Counted from the stretch's first letter, positions 19,684-29,422 are shown. The stretch: DNA of 64,000 bases from Janibacter hoylei PVAS-1 (GCF_000297495.1 NZ_ALWX01000023.1:1-64000); one strand, 5' to 3'. Numbers and translations: made by a program. The notes: generated from the sequence alone by a model not told the origin.

Positions 19684-20676
19684 CTACTCCCCGAGGACCG
19701 CGAGCAGCTCCCCCTTCGCCTGGGTGTACTCGGCCTCGAGCTGGTCGACGAGCTCGGCCACGGGGACGACGGAGTCGATGCCGGCGACGGACTGGCCGGC
19801 ACTCCAGACGTCCTTCCACGCCTTGGGCGCGGTCGTCGTGGCCTGCGACTCCTCGGTGTGCGGGTTGGTGACGTGCGCGAGGTCGACCCGCTCGGGCACG
19901 GGCAGCGCGTCAGGGTCGAGGCCGGCGGCGACGATGCTGCCGCGCAGGAAGCTCGCGGGGATCGAGCTGATCGACGGGGTGTAGACGATCTGCTCGGCCG
20001 TGTGGTCCACGATCATGTCGCGGTACTCCTGGGCGACGAGCGACTCAGTCGTCGCGAGGAAGCGCGTACCCATGTAGGCGAGGTCGGCTCCGGCCGCCTG
20101 CGCGGCGAGCACGTCACGGCCGGTCGACAGGGCGCCACCGAGGACGAGCGGACCGTCCCACACGGCCCGCACCTCGGTGATGAGGGCGAAGGGGTTGAGC
20201 CCGCCGGCGTGACCACCTGCACCGGCCGAGACGAGGATGAGTCCGTCGACCCCGGCCTCGGCCGCCTTGGCCGCGTGCTTGGCGTTGGTGACGTCGTGGA
20301 AGACGAGGCCGCCGTAGGAGTGGACGGCCTCGACGACCTCGCGGGCCGCACCGAGGCTCGTGATGACGATCGGGACCTCGTGCGCGACGATCTGCCCGAG
20401 GTCGGCCTCGATGCGCTTGTTGGTGTGGTGGACGATGAAGTTGACGCCGAAGGGGGCGGGCGGGCGACCGCTCGGGTCGGGCTCGGCGAGCGCCGTCTCG
20501 ATCTGCGTCAGCCAGGCGTCGAAGTCCTCTGTGGTGCGCAGGTTGAGCGCGGGGAAGGTACCGACGACGCCGGCGCGGCACGCACCGACGACGAGGTCGA
20601 CGCCCGAGCCCAGGAACATCGGCGCAGAGATGATCGGCAGGCGCAGTCGGCCCTGGAGCTGCTGGGGCATAGTCAT
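19684..20676 (-). CDS. Nitronate monooxygenase (2-nitropropane dioxygenase family)
   Basis: FMN-dependent TIM-barrel enzyme (330 aa from MTMPQQL) that oxidises alkyl nitronates. The FMN-contacting SAGAGGHAGG segment (about 158-167) and the late GGALSTGRDVLAAQAAGADL phosphate-binding segment are typical. The start at 20676 avoids a Gly/Pro-rich upstream extension. It lies between the aldo/keto reductase and the SDR on the same strand, with short gaps. Confidence 0.88.
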   Translation of the reverse strand: MTMPQQLQGRLRLPIISAPMFLGSGVDLVVGACRAGVVGTFPALNLRTTEDFDAWLTQIETALAEPDPSGRPPAPFGVNFIVHHTNKRIEADLGQIVAHEVPIVITSLGAAREVVEAVHSYGGLVFHDVTNAKHAAKAAEAGVDGLILVSAGAGGHAGGLNPFALITEVRAVWDGPLVLGGALSTGRDVLAAQAAGADLAYMGTRFLATTESLVAQEYRDMIVDHTAEQIVYTPSISSIPASFLRGSIVAAGLDPDALPVPERVDLAHVTNPHTEESQATTTAPKAWKDVWSAGQSVAGIDSVVPVAELVDQLEAEYTQAKGELLAVLGE

Positions 20677-20739
20677 GGCCGCATCGTCCCACCCGGTCGG
20701 TGCCGGCGGACACCCCGGGTCCACACCGTGGCGCCGGCC

Positions 20740-21591
20740 CTACGAGCGCTTCGCCGCGAGGGACATCGCGCGCCCCATGAGCGACCAGTAGCGACCCGGC
20801 AGGACCCGGGCGACCGCGTCGAGGGCCCGGGCGTCGTTGCCGATGAGCAGGCGCGGGCGACGGGCGATCGCGGCCTCGATGATCTCCTCCGCGGCCCGGT
20901 CGGCTGGGTACCGCAGCACCTTGTCGAAGTCGCGGACGCCCTCCTCGGCCTCCTGGCGGTCGACCCCTTCGGGGTTGCGGGCATTGCGGGCGATGCCCGT
21001 GCGGATGCCGCCGGGGTGCACCGAGGTGACCCCCACGGGCCGCCCCTCCGCCTCGAGCTCGCTGCGCAGTGACTCGCTGAAGCCGCGCAACCCGAACTTG
21101 CTCGTCGAGTAGGCGCTCTGCCCGGGCGGGCCGATGAGCCCGAAGAGGCTCGAGGTGTTGACCACCTGCCCCTCGCCGTTGCCGAGCATGAGCGGCAGCA
21201 GCGCCCGGGTGAGCCGGATGGGGACGAGCAGGTTGATCTCGAGCAGCCAGTCGAAGTCCGCCGCACCCACCTCGGTGAAGCGACCACCGACGGCGACGCC
21301 CGCATTGTTGAAGAGCATCGTCACGCCGGGGTGCTCGTCACGGATGCGCTCGATGGTCTCGTCGGCGGCGGCCCGGTCGGCCAGGTCGACGACGAAGGGG
21401 GTCACTCTCGCCCCCGGCGTCTCCCGGCCGATCTCGGCGACGACCCGGTCCAGACCGTCGGCATCGCGGTCGAGGACGACGAGGTCGGCACCACGTCGGG
21501 CCAGTCCCGTGGCGATGTGCTCGCCCATGCCTCCGGCCGCGCCGGTGACGACCGCTGTGCCGCCGGCGACGACGAGGTCGGGCCGCTTCAC
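20740..21591 (-). CDS. Short-chain dehydrogenase/reductase
   Basis: NAD(P)-dependent oxidoreductase of 283 aa starting at a GTG that overlaps the monooxygenase stop (GTGA). Motifs: TGAAGGMG cofactor loop near residue 16, NNAG, and the catalytic S...Y-S-T-S-K (SAYSTSKFG). A C-terminal extension after the catalytic region fits the SDRs found next to flavin monooxygenases. The coupling suggests it supplies or removes the ketone/alcohol handled by the neighbouring Baeyer-Villiger enzyme; this is inferred. Confidence 0.9.
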   Translation of the reverse strand: MKRPDLVVAGGTAVVTGAAGGMGEHIATGLARRGADLVVLDRDADGLDRVVAEIGRETPGARVTPFVVDLADRAAADETIERIRDEHPGVTMLFNNAGVAVGGRFTEVGAADFDWLLEINLLVPIRLTRALLPLMLGNGEGQVVNTSSLFGLIGPPGQSAYSTSKFGLRGFSESLRSELEAEGRPVGVTSVHPGGIRTGIARNARNPEGVDRQEAEEGVRDFDKVLRYPADRAAEEIIEAAIARRPRLLIGNDARALDAVARVLPGRYWSLMGRAMSLAAKRS

Positions 21592-23201
21592 GGCACGACC
21601 GCTGCGGTGGCGTCGACCAGGTCTCCGGCGGTGCCGTCCGCATTGCTCGACGAGCCCGGCAGCGGCAGCTCGGCAGGCGCGGGTGCGCTCTGGGGCAAGG
21701 CCACTGCCTTCGCCCCGAGCGGAGCGAAGAACATGTCCTGGGTGACGTCGGCGCGGCGGAAGGCGATCTTGTCCTTGACGTAGCTCTGCGGCATCGTCCA
21801 CGGCGCCCGGTCGCCGACCTTGGGGAAGGTCGCGATGACCCGCTGCACGTAGCCCGCCGTCAGGTCCAAGATCGGGCCGGCGGTCATGCCGTCGGGCGCA
21901 ACCGGGACGGCGGTGCCCAGGCCCCGGTCACGCAGGTGCCCGAGCAGGCGAGCAACGTAGCGGCTCACGAGGTCGGCGCGCAGGGTCCACGACGCGTTGA
22001 CGTAGCCGACGGTCATCGTGACGTTGGGGACGCCCGCGAGCATGAGGCCCCGGTAGGCAAATCGGCGGGCCATGTCGACCGGCTCGCCGTCGACGGCCAC
22101 GCTCGCGCCACCGAAGAGCTGCAGCCGCAGACCCGTGGCGGTGACGACGATGTCGGCCTCGACGACCCGGCCGTCGGTGAGGCGCACGCCCTCGGGGACG
22201 AATCGGTCGATGTGCCCGGTGACGACGTCGGCGGCGCCGCGCCGGATCGCCGCGTAGAGGTCGCCGTCCGGCACCGCGCACAGGCGCTGGTCCCACACGT
22301 CGTAGGGCGGGGTGAAGTGCTCGGCGACGACGTCCTTGGGCAAGAAGGCGCGCACCTGTCCGAGGACGATCGCGTTGGCCGCCCGCGGGCGCTTGCGCGA
22401 GAGCTCGTAGAGGAAGGACTGCATGCCGAGGTTCTTGATCCGGGTGAGCGACTGCACCCGCTGCGGGCTCAGCCGCTTGCGCAGCAGCTGGACGAAGGGG
22501 TCGACCCCCGGCTGCGAGAAGACATAGCTCGGTGTGCGCTGCAGCATCGTCACGTGGGCCGCCGTCTGCGCCATCGCCGGGACGACGGTCACGGCCGTCG
22601 CACCCGAGCCGATGACGACCACGCGCTTGCCGGCGTGGTCGAGGTCCTGCGGCCAGAACTGCGGGTGCACCACGGTCCCGGAGAAGTCCTCGACCCCCGC
22701 GAAGCCCGGGTCGTGGGCCTGCTCGTAGTCGTAGTAGCCGCTGCCGAAGTGGACCCACCCGGCGCGCACCTCGCGCCGGCCCCCGGCCGTGTCGACCTGC
22801 ACGGTCCACTCCTGGGCGCCGCTCGACCAGTCGATCGCGGCGACCCGGCAGCCGGTGAAGGTCCGCTCGTCGAGCCCTCCGTCGCGCGCCGTCTCGCGGA
22901 TGTACTCCCGGATGTCACCACCGTCGGCGATCGCCTTGCGCCCCTGCCACGGCCGGAAGGGGAAGGAGAGGGTGAACATGTCCGAGTCCGAGCGCACGCC
23001 CGGGTAGCGGAAGAGGTCCCAGGTGCCACCGGTCGCCTCGCGGGCCTCGACGATCGCCAGATCGACGTCGGGCGTGGCCTCGAGGATGCGGTGGGCAGCA
23101 CCGATGCCGGAGATGCCGGCGCCCACGACGAGGACGTCGACACGGTCCGGCAGCTCGCGGCGGGTGGTGCCCTGCGGGTGGCGCTCGGGCGCGGCAGTCA
23201 T
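21588..23201 (-). CDS. Flavin-containing Baeyer-Villiger monooxygenase
   Basis: FAD/NADPH monooxygenase (537 aa from MTAAPERHP). FAD site GAGISG at 28-33; NADPH site VIGSGATAV further on. The fingerprint FxGxxxHxxxW reads F173-S-G-T-V-V-H179-P-Q-F-W183, which marks the class B group with Baeyer-Villiger activity. It converts ketones to esters or lactones with O2. It is followed by a coupled SDR, and a strong inverted repeat lies 24 nt upstream of the chosen start. The longer reading frame to 23267 would run through that repeat and is rejected. Confidence 0.9.
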   Translation of the reverse strand: MTAAPERHPQGTTRRELPDRVDVLVVGAGISGIGAAHRILEATPDVDLAIVEAREATGGTWDLFRYPGVRSDSDMFTLSFPFRPWQGRKAIADGGDIREYIRETARDGGLDERTFTGCRVAAIDWSSGAQEWTVQVDTAGGRREVRAGWVHFGSGYYDYEQAHDPGFAGVEDFSGTVVHPQFWPQDLDHAGKRVVVIGSGATAVTVVPAMAQTAAHVTMLQRTPSYVFSQPGVDPFVQLLRKRLSPQRVQSLTRIKNLGMQSFLYELSRKRPRAANAIVLGQVRAFLPKDVVAEHFTPPYDVWDQRLCAVPDGDLYAAIRRGAADVVTGHIDRFVPEGVRLTDGRVVEADIVVTATGLRLQLFGGASVAVDGEPVDMARRFAYRGLMLAGVPNVTMTVGYVNASWTLRADLVSRYVARLLGHLRDRGLGTAVPVAPDGMTAGPILDLTAGYVQRVIATFPKVGDRAPWTMPQSYVKDKIAFRRADVTQDMFFAPLGAKAVALPQSAPAPAELPLPGSSSNADGTAGDLVDATAAVVP

Positions 23202-23224
23202 CGGTGACCTTCCATCCAATGGTT

Positions 23225-23260
23225 TGTTTCTCGCCAGTAACCTACGCCTCGCCGAGAAAC
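23225..23260. promoter_or_regulatory. Inverted-repeat operator upstream of the monooxygenase
   Basis: GTTTCTCG (23225-23232) faces CGAGAAAC (23253-23260) across 20 nt. It lies in the leader of the minus-strand monooxygenase-SDR pair and is a probable repressor site. No cognate regulator gene is adjacent. Confidence 0.5.
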
Positions 23261-23273
23261 CTCGCACCCCCGC

Positions 23274-23363
23274 TCAGCCGGCGAGGGTCTTGCCCGCTGC
23301 GCCCCAGCCGATGACGAGGACGTCGGTCTGCACGGTCGTCGCCTGGTCTGCGCTCTGGGTCAT
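23274..23363 (-). pseudogene. 29-codon remnant of an RclA-like flavin oxidoreductase
   Basis: A short frame starting at an ATG (MTQSADQATT) leads into DVLVIGWGAAGKTLAG and stops. The segment VIGxGxAGKTLA is the N-terminal FAD-binding start of pyridine nucleotide-disulfide oxidoreductases of the RclA/YkgC type, normally about 450 aa. Nothing of the rest of the enzyme follows; the monooxygenase operator begins 14 nt later. A deletion remnant is the simplest reading; a leader peptide is possible but unsupported. Confidence 0.6.
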
Positions 23364-23434
23364 GCTCGGACGCTACTCATCGGCGGGCACGCCGGCGCCC
23401 GGGGGCCGCGTGACCCCCGGGCGTCGGCAGGCAG

Positions 23435-23941
23435 TCACATCGGCTGGATCTCACCGACCTTGCCGTAGCGGACCTCTTCGGCCCCGGGCAGCACCCTCCA
23501 GCCCACGCTCCCGCCGCCGAGGCTCCCGGTCCGGCCACCGCCGCCGCCCGACGTGCGCGGCCCGATCTCGACATCCGGCGTGCCGTCCGTGTCGTCGCGG
23601 TCGCACTCGACCCGCCGGGGCATGAGGCGGTCGGTCACGTCCCAGACCTCGTCCTGGACGTAGGTGTCCTGCGTCGTCCTGTAGCGGACGAGCCGCCGCG
23701 TGTTGTAGCCGTAGCCCACGGTCGTGGTGGACCGGACCTGCACGCCCCGGATGCTCACCCCGTCCCGGGCGTAGTAGGTGTTGGGCGACGGGGGACGCTG
23801 GTCGGCGGCGGGGCAGTCCCCGCCCCCACCGGCAGCCGTCGCCGGTGCCGCCGCGATCGCGGCCCCGGCCGCCATCATCGACATGGCGGCCACCACCGCA
23901 CCCGCTCGTCGCACCCGTCGCGATCCCTGTGACATGTTCAT
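23435..23941 (-). CDS. Secreted hypothetical protein
   Basis: A 168-residue protein with a clear Sec signal peptide (basic start, hydrophobic AGAVVAAMSMMAAGAAIAAA, probable cleavage after ATA near residue 37). The mature part has a pair of Cys (DCPAA and VECDRD) that could form a disulfide, a Tyr/Arg-rich middle, and a Gly-rich linker (SGGGGGRTGSLGGGS). I recognise no family. Confidence 0.7.
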   Translation of the reverse strand: MNMSQGSRRVRRAGAVVAAMSMMAAGAAIAAAPATAAGGGGDCPAADQRPPSPNTYYARDGVSIRGVQVRSTTTVGYGYNTRRLVRYRTTQDTYVQDEVWDVTDRLMPRRVECDRDDTDGTPDVEIGPRTSGGGGGRTGSLGGGSVGWRVLPGAEEVRYGKVGEIQPM

Positions 23942-24092
23942 CTCTGCTCCTCCTCCCGGACCGGGGGCCTCTCCCCGGGTCCCTGCGGCTGCGCCGCTGG
24001 ACCGAGAGTGCCCGTGCGTCCACAGGAGGCAGCACGGGAGAAGTACTCATCCACAGGTCGGCTGATGAGTAGCCGTCCCCGTCCCGGATCTG

Positions 24093-24908
24093 CTAGACGG
24101 CGGGCTGCCGAGAGCTCGCCCGCTCGATCGTCGCGAGGACGGTGTCGACGACGAGCTCGGGGTGGTCGATCTGGGGGCAGTGCCCGCAGTCCTCGAGCGA
24201 GACGTGGGTCGCCTCGGGGAAGCGGGCCCGTGCGGTGCCGGCCTCGGAGGGCAGCAGCAGGCGGTCGGTGTCGCCCCAGGCGATGGTCGTCGGGACGGCG
24301 AGCGGCGCGGTGACGCGCAGGAAGGTCGCCCGGACGAAGTGCGGCCAGAAGCCGGGTGCCCGGCGCAGGTTGAGGGTGTCCCCCACCGCCGCCTCGACGG
24401 TGACCTGCTCCGGGTGCGTGTAGAGGGCGCGGAAGGCCAGCTTGCGAAACCAGACGTGGGCGGTGAGGCGGCGGTGCAGCGCCTCGGGGAGGTGGCTGCC
24501 GGCCTTCATGCAGAGCAGGTTGGCCGCGACATTGGGCAGGTGCCAGGGCGGGAAGAACCCGGCCGGCGACAGGGCGGTCACGCTGCTGACGACGCCCTCG
24601 CGGACGGCCATCTCGAGGGCCATCGCGCCACCGAGGGAGTTACCGACGATGTGCGGCTGCTCGATGCCCAGCTCGCGGAAGAGCCGCTCGAACTGCTCGG
24701 CATGACTGCGCATCGACCAGCCGTCGGGGCGGGAGGGCCGCGGCGACTCCCCGTGGCCGGGCAGGTCGACGACGTAGACGTCGTGACCGCTCGCCGCGAG
24801 CAGCTCCGGCACCTCGCCCCACGCCTGCCGCCGGTGGCCGATGCCGTGGACGAGGACGACGGGCGCGCCGTCCCCGGGGACGTGGGTGTACTCGATGGTG
24901 CTCCGCAT
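24093..24908 (-). CDS. Alpha/beta hydrolase
   Basis: A 271-residue serine hydrolase. The oxyanion segment VLVHGIGHRRQAW is near 17-29, the nucleophile elbow is GNSLGG with Ser near 93, the acid is in WGDTDRLLLP, and the catalytic His is in CGHCPQIDHPE. It resembles the C-C bond hydrolase/esterase group and shows no secretion signal. Two conserved His-rich loops near the C-terminus (HCPQIDH) are typical. The substrate is unknown. Confidence 0.88.
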   Translation of the reverse strand: MRSTIEYTHVPGDGAPVVLVHGIGHRRQAWGEVPELLAASGHDVYVVDLPGHGESPRPSRPDGWSMRSHAEQFERLFRELGIEQPHIVGNSLGGAMALEMAVREGVVSSVTALSPAGFFPPWHLPNVAANLLCMKAGSHLPEALHRRLTAHVWFRKLAFRALYTHPEQVTVEAAVGDTLNLRRAPGFWPHFVRATFLRVTAPLAVPTTIAWGDTDRLLLPSEAGTARARFPEATHVSLEDCGHCPQIDHPELVVDTVLATIERASSRQPAV

Positions 24909-24968
24909 GGCGCTGGACGTTACCGGCGGGTCACCTGACGCGCCACCACATGACGAAGGGTGGTCCCT

Positions 24969-25016
24969 GCCCTTCGAGACGTCGGCCGCGGACGGCCTCC
25001 TCCTCAGGACCCGGAG
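24969..25016. repeat. Degenerate CCTTCGAGAC-family repeat
   Basis: It starts CCCTTCGAGAC, continues with a self-complementary core (GTCGGCCGCGGACGGCC), and ends CTCCTCAGGACCCGG. It has the same orientation as the intact copies but an altered right end. It lies in the 172-nt gap between the hydrolase and the cupin gene. Confidence 0.6.
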
Positions 25017-25035
25017 GTCGCCTCGCGAGCGTCAG

Positions 25036-25073
25036 GAAGGGTGGGACCCACCAGCTGGCGGGTCCCACCCTTC
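25036..25073 (-). terminator. Rho-independent-type terminator after the cupin gene
   Basis: A perfect 14-bp stem, GAAGGGTGGGACCC against GGGTCCCACCCTTC, with a 10-nt loop, begins 8 nt after the cupin stop codon on the minus strand. It lacks a long U tract, as is usual in high-GC actinobacteria. Confidence 0.8.
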
Positions 25074-25080
25074 GTCGTGA

Positions 25081-25509
25081 TCAGTGCTCGTTGGGGTCGG
25101 CGTCCTGGTCGGCCTTGGTCGCGTGGACCGTGCCGTGGACGTGCTCCGGCGGGCCGTAGAGGGAGTAGACCTTGAGCGGCACGTCGCCGATGTTGGTGAC
25201 GTTGTGCCACTGACCGGCCGGCACCATGATGATGTCGTCGTCCCCGACCTCGCGGTCGAAGCTCAGGTCGTCCTCGGCCGGCCCCATCTGGGCCCGGCCG
25301 CGTCCCTCCTCGACCCGGATGAACTGGTCGTGGTCCTCGTGGACCTCCAGGCCGATGTCGTCACCGGGCGCGATGGCCATGACGGTCAGCTGCAGGTTGG
25401 TGCCGGTCCACAGGGTGGAGCGGTAGTTGGAGTTCTGCAGGGTTGCCGACTCGATGTCGACGACGTAGGGCGCGGGGCCGTGGTCGGTGAGGTCGGTCTG
25501 CTCGCTCAT
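25081..25509 (-). CDS. Cupin-domain protein
   Basis: A 142-residue single-domain cupin. Metal-binding motif 1 is HEDHDQFIRVEEG (about 57-69) and motif 2 is PAGQWHNVTNIG (about 98-109). A mononuclear metal site is expected. An acidic, His-containing tail follows. It is monocistronic with a strong terminator. The reaction is not deducible. Confidence 0.88.
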   Translation of the reverse strand: MSEQTDLTDHGPAPYVVDIESATLQNSNYRSTLWTGTNLQLTVMAIAPGDDIGLEVHEDHDQFIRVEEGRGRAQMGPAEDDLSFDREVGDDDIIMVPAGQWHNVTNIGDVPLKVYSLYGPPEHVHGTVHATKADQDADPNEH

Positions 25510-25560
25510 GGAGTCTCCTGATCAGGTCGAAGGGGGGACGACGCTGACGCTACCGAGGCC

Positions 25561-27240
25561 TCAGGCCCGCGCGCCCACCGAGTCCGGGACGTCGATCTGG
25601 TCGCCGGCCTCGAGCGGGCCGTCGGCAGCCTTGGTCCCAGCGATCGCGGCCTCCTCGCTCGGGGCGCTCGTGCGGATGAGGTGGTCGAAGGCGCTCAGCG
25701 AGGCGGTCGAGCCTGCACCGAGCGCGGTGACGATCTGCTTGTAGGGCTCGACCGTGCAGTCGCCCGCGGCGAAGACGCCCGGCAAGTTGGTCCGGCCGAC
25801 GCCGTCGATGACGATCTCGCCACGCTCGGAGAGCTCGACCGCGTCACCGAGCCACTCGGTGTTGGGCAGCAGACCGATCTGGACGAAGACGCCCTCGAGG
25901 GCCAGGGTCTCGCCCTCGCCGCCATCACGCGGCTCGACGACGATGCCGGTGACCTTGCCGCCGTCACCGACGACCTCGGTCGTCTTCGTGCCGAGCCGGA
26001 TGTCGACATTGGGCAGCGAGCGCAGCTTGCGCTGGAGCACCTCGTCGGCGCGCATCTCGTCCATGAACTCGACGAGGGTCACGTGACCGACGATGCCGGC
26101 GAGGTCGATCGCGGCCTCGACGCCGGAATTGCCGCCGCCGATGACAGCGATGCGCTTGCCCTTGAAGAGCGGACCGTCGCAGTGCGGGCAGAAGGTGACG
26201 CCCTTGTTGCGGTACTCCTCCTCGCCGGGGACACCCATGGTGCGCCAGCGGGCGCCGGTCGCGAGGACGACGGTCTTGCCCTTGAGCGCGGCGCCGCCCA
26301 CGAGGTCGACGACCGTGAGGCCGTCGTCGCCGGCGGACAGGCCCGCAGCAGCCTGGCTGCGGATCATGTCGACCTCGTACTCGCCGACGTGGCGCTCGAG
26401 GTCGGCCGCGAGCTTCGGGCCCTCGGTGTGCGGGACGGAGACGAGGTTTTCGATCGACATGGTGTCGAGCACCTGGCCACCGAAACGCTCGGCGACGAGA
26501 CCGGTGCGGATGCCCTTGCGCGCCGCGTAGATGGCGGCGGAGGCACCGGCGGGGCCGCCGCCGACGACGAGGACGTCGTAGGGCTCGCGCGCGGAGAGCT
26601 CCTCGGCGGCCTTGGCCGCGGAGTCACCGCCGGAGAGCTCGTCGACCTTGCCGACGATCTCGGCCAGCTCCATGCGGCCGGAGCCAAAGGACTCGCCGTT
26701 GCGGAAGACGGTGGGCACGGCGAGCACACCGCGCTGCTCGGCCTCGGTAGGGAAGACCGCGCCGTCGATGGCCGTGTGCGTGATGCCGGGGTTGAGCACG
26801 CTCATGAGGTTGAGCGCCTGCACGACGTCGGGGCAGTTCTGGCAGCTCAGCGAGAAGAAGGTCTCGAAGTGGTGCTCACCGGTCAGGCCCTTGACCTGCT
26901 CGATGAGGTCCTGCGACGCCTTGCTCGGGTGCCCGCCGACCTGGAGGAGGGCGAGGACCAGCGAGGTGAACTCGTGGCCCATCGGGATGCCGGCGAAGCG
27001 GACGGAGACCTGCGGATCGGACGCGCGGGTGATCGCGAAGGAGGGGACGCGGGCGTCCAGCTCGGCGCCCTCGACGACGCGACGGGTGATCTGCGGGCTC
27101 ATGTCCGCGATCTCGACGAGCAGCTCGTCGAGCTCACGCGACTTGGGGCCCTCGTCGAGGGAGGCGACGAGCTCGATCGGCTCGCGGAGGTTGTCGAGGT
27201 AGGCCTTGAGCTGGGCGGCGAGGTTGGGATCGAGGGCCAT
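25561..27240 (-). CDS. ahpF: Alkyl hydroperoxide reductase subunit F
   Basis: Flavoprotein disulfide reductase (559 aa from MALDPNL) that passes electrons from NADH to AhpC. The N-terminal tandem thioredoxin-fold domain has the CxxC C133-Q-N-C136. The FAD site is [11 protein letters not shown] near 226. The thioredoxin-reductase core has the second redox pair C351-P-H-C354, and the NADH site is IGGGNSG. Full length and intact. It lies 141 nt after ahpC on the same strand; the gap could hold a second promoter. No oxyR neighbour is seen. Confidence 0.95.
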   Translation of the reverse strand: MALDPNLAAQLKAYLDNLREPIELVASLDEGPKSRELDELLVEIADMSPQITRRVVEGAELDARVPSFAITRASDPQVSVRFAGIPMGHEFTSLVLALLQVGGHPSKASQDLIEQVKGLTGEHHFETFFSLSCQNCPDVVQALNLMSVLNPGITHTAIDGAVFPTEAEQRGVLAVPTVFRNGESFGSGRMELAEIVGKVDELSGGDSAAKAAEELSAREPYDVLVVGGGPAGASAAIYAARKGIRTGLVAERFGGQVLDTMSIENLVSVPHTEGPKLAADLERHVGEYEVDMIRSQAAAGLSAGDDGLTVVDLVGGAALKGKTVVLATGARWRTMGVPGEEEYRNKGVTFCPHCDGPLFKGKRIAVIGGGNSGVEAAIDLAGIVGHVTLVEFMDEMRADEVLQRKLRSLPNVDIRLGTKTTEVVGDGGKVTGIVVEPRDGGEGETLALEGVFVQIGLLPNTEWLGDAVELSERGEIVIDGVGRTNLPGVFAAGDCTVEPYKQIVTALGAGSTASLSAFDHLIRTSAPSEEAAIAGTKAADGPLEAGDQIDVPDSVGARA

Positions 27241-27381
27241 GGTGCGAGCGACTCCTGCAGGACGAAGGGGGGTGGTCAGTGGGTGCCGGGTGGGGGCACG
27301 GGTGAGGGGCGACGGGGCTGCGTCGCCCCTCACCGAGATGCTGTGCCGGGTCAACGACCCGACAGACCCGTCAGGGCTCGA

Positions 27382-27948
27382 TCAGATCTTGCCGACGAGG
27401 TCCAGGCTCGGGGCGAGGGTGTCAGCGCCCTCTTCCCACTTGGCCGGGCAGACCTCACCGGGGTTGTTGCGGACGTACTGGGCGGCCTTGACCTTGCGGA
27501 CGAGCTCCTTGGCGTTGCGGCCGATGCCCTCGGCAGTGATCTCGAGGAACTGGATGACGCCGTCCGGGTCGACGAGGAAGGTGCCGCGGTTGGCCAGGCC
27601 CTCGTCCTCGCGGAGGATCTCGAAGTTGCGCGAGATGGTGGCGGTCGGGTCGCCGAGCATCGGGTAGGTGACCTTACCGACCGCGTCGGAGGTCTCGTGC
27701 CACGCCTTGTGGGTGAAGTGGGTGTCGGTCGAGACGGAGAAGACCTCGACGCCCAGGCCCTTGAGCTCCGCGTCGTACTCGGCCGCGAGGTCCTCGAGCT
27801 CCGTCGGGCAGACGAAGGTGAAGTCGGCCGGGTAGAAGAAGAAGATCGCCCACTTGCCGGCGATGTCCGCCTCGGAGAAGTCCTTGAACTCACCGTTGAT
27901 GTAGCCGGTGGCCTGGAAGGGCTTGATCTGGGTGTTGATGAGGGACAT
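27382..27948 (-). CDS. ahpC: Alkyl hydroperoxide reductase subunit C (peroxiredoxin)
   Basis: Typical 2-Cys peroxiredoxin of 188 aa. The peroxidatic C47 is in [11 protein letters not shown] and the resolving C167 in [11 protein letters not shown], the same spacing as E. coli AhpC. It reduces H2O2, organic peroxides and peroxynitrite with AhpF as partner. The start at MSLINTQ is the conserved enterobacterial-type N-terminus; the longer frame is spurious. A palindrome about 72 nt upstream is shared with the ferritin gene. Confidence 0.96.
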   Translation of the reverse strand: MSLINTQIKPFQATGYINGEFKDFSEADIAGKWAIFFFYPADFTFVCPTELEDLAAEYDAELKGLGVEVFSVSTDTHFTHKAWHETSDAVGKVTYPMLGDPTATISRNFEILREDEGLANRGTFLVDPDGVIQFLEITAEGIGRNAKELVRKVKAAQYVRNNPGEVCPAKWEEGADTLAPSLDLVGKI

Positions 27949-28258
27949 GCGTTGAGCTCCTGTGCATCTCATTGGGGTCAGTGGTCCCGCCTCACGGTGC
28001 ACTTGAGTGCTCCGTGGATTGGAACGATTCCAGATTAGCGAAGACTTCCCCGGGGTGCAAAACGGGGGACGTGAAGTCGACGTGAACGTTGCGCGCACCC
28101 CTCGCGAAAAGGTCCGGCGGGAGTCAGCGCTTGCGCGTGCTTGTCACCGGGGACGGTCAGTCGCGTCCGGACTTGGTCAGATCGCGTGGCGCGGGTCACA
28201 TGCTGCCGCCACCTTCGACTCACGAGCCGGACACCCCGGCCTGACGAAGGAGAAGGCA
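27949..28258. promoter_or_regulatory. Divergent promoter region with palindrome TGGAACGATTCCA
   Basis: A 310-nt gap between ahpC (minus) and the protease gene (plus). It contains TGGAACGATTCCA at 28020-28032, a perfect 5-bp inverted repeat around CGA, in an A/T-richer patch that also reads GATTAGCG. An almost identical site lies before the ferritin gene. It is a probable operator of a peroxide- or iron-responsive regulator. I see no further gene in the gap. Confidence 0.6.
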
Positions 28259-29422
28259 ATGACCCTGCGCACCACCCTCACCCTCACCGGGGCCGTCCTC
28301 GGCGCCGGCATCGTCCTGGCCCCGGCCGGTAGCGCGGCGCCCGTCCCCGACGACGGCATCAACCGCGCCGACCCGATGACCTCGTACGTCATGGAGCGGG
28401 ACGGCCGCACCCACGCCCAGGCCACGAGCTACCTCGCCGCCAAGGACCGCAAGCAGACCTCCCTTCGTGGTCTCGAGGCGAAGGGGGTCGACGTCGACGG
28501 GGCGTGGTTCGACGGGACCCAGCTCGTCGTCGGCGTCGACTCCACCGCCGACGCGGACGCCGTCCGCGCGGCCGGCCTCCGGCCGAGCACCTCGGTGACC
28601 CAGAGCTCGCTCGACAAGGTGGCCCAGGCCGTCATGCGTCGCGCCGGCGCCGCCCAGCACGTCGTCACGGTCGGACCGAACCTGCAGAAGGGCACCGTGG
28701 AGGTGCGGATCGCCGAGGACGCGCCCGCCTCCCTCCGCCAGCGTCTGGCTGCCATGGACCGGGTGAGCGTCACCACCGCCGACGAGCTCACCACCCAGGC
28801 CGACGTCTACCCGGGCCGGATCATGGACCTGTCCCCCGGGACCAACTGCAGCCTCGGCTACCCCGGCCGCACCTCGTCGGGCAACAACGTGCTGCTCACT
28901 GCCGGTCACTGCGTCGAGGGGCTCCCCGACATCCTCGACGCCAACGGCACCCACATCGGCAAGGGGACGCACACGCGCTTCCGCACCGGGTACAGCAGCG
29001 TCGACATGGGCCTCATGGACATCGATTCCGAGGACACTGGTCGGCCCTATGTCGACAGCCGCGGTCATTCGGGTTACTACTCCGTCGCGGGCGCGAGCAA
29101 GAACGCAGTCGGCTCCGAGATCTGCAAGGCCGGCAACACGACCGGCTGGACCTGCGGGACCATCAAGGCCTACAACCGCACCGTCAACTACGGCGGCACC
29201 GTCGTCTCCGGCCTCGCCGAGGCGAGCGTGTGCACCGAGGGCGGCGATTCCGGCGGCGCCTACATCGGCGTCGGCAACCTCGCCCAGGGCATGACCTCCG
29301 GCGGCCCGGTCGGCGTCGAGTGCGGCTACAACCAGGGCTACAACGCCGGGTCGTACAGCTTCTACCAGCCGGTCGTCGACGCGGCGAGCTACTACGGCGT
29401 CAGGATCGACACGGCCAACTGA
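28259..29422 (+). CDS. Secreted S1-family serine protease
   Basis: Pre-pro-protease of 387 aa from ATG 28259, preceded by GAAGGAGAA. The signal peptide spans about 1-28 (APAGSAA). A pro-region of about 150 residues follows, and then a chymotrypsin-fold domain with His in LTAGHCVEG, Asp in SSVDMGLMDI and Ser in GGDSGGAYI. The pro-region plus this catalytic domain resembles streptogrisin/alpha-lytic proteases. Two Cys pairs in the mature part (SEICKAG/WTCGT, ASVCTEG/VECGY) should form disulfides. It is monocistronic, closed by a terminator. Confidence 0.93.
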   Translation: MTLRTTLTLTGAVLGAGIVLAPAGSAAPVPDDGINRADPMTSYVMERDGRTHAQATSYLAAKDRKQTSLRGLEAKGVDVDGAWFDGTQLVVGVDSTADADAVRAAGLRPSTSVTQSSLDKVAQAVMRRAGAAQHVVTVGPNLQKGTVEVRIAEDAPASLRQRLAAMDRVSVTTADELTTQADVYPGRIMDLSPGTNCSLGYPGRTSSGNNVLLTAGHCVEGLPDILDANGTHIGKGTHTRFRTGYSSVDMGLMDIDSEDTGRPYVDSRGHSGYYSVAGASKNAVGSEICKAGNTTGWTCGTIKAYNRTVNYGGTVVSGLAEASVCTEGGDSGGAYIGVGNLAQGMTSGGPVGVECGYNQGYNAGSYSFYQPVVDAASYYGVRIDTAN

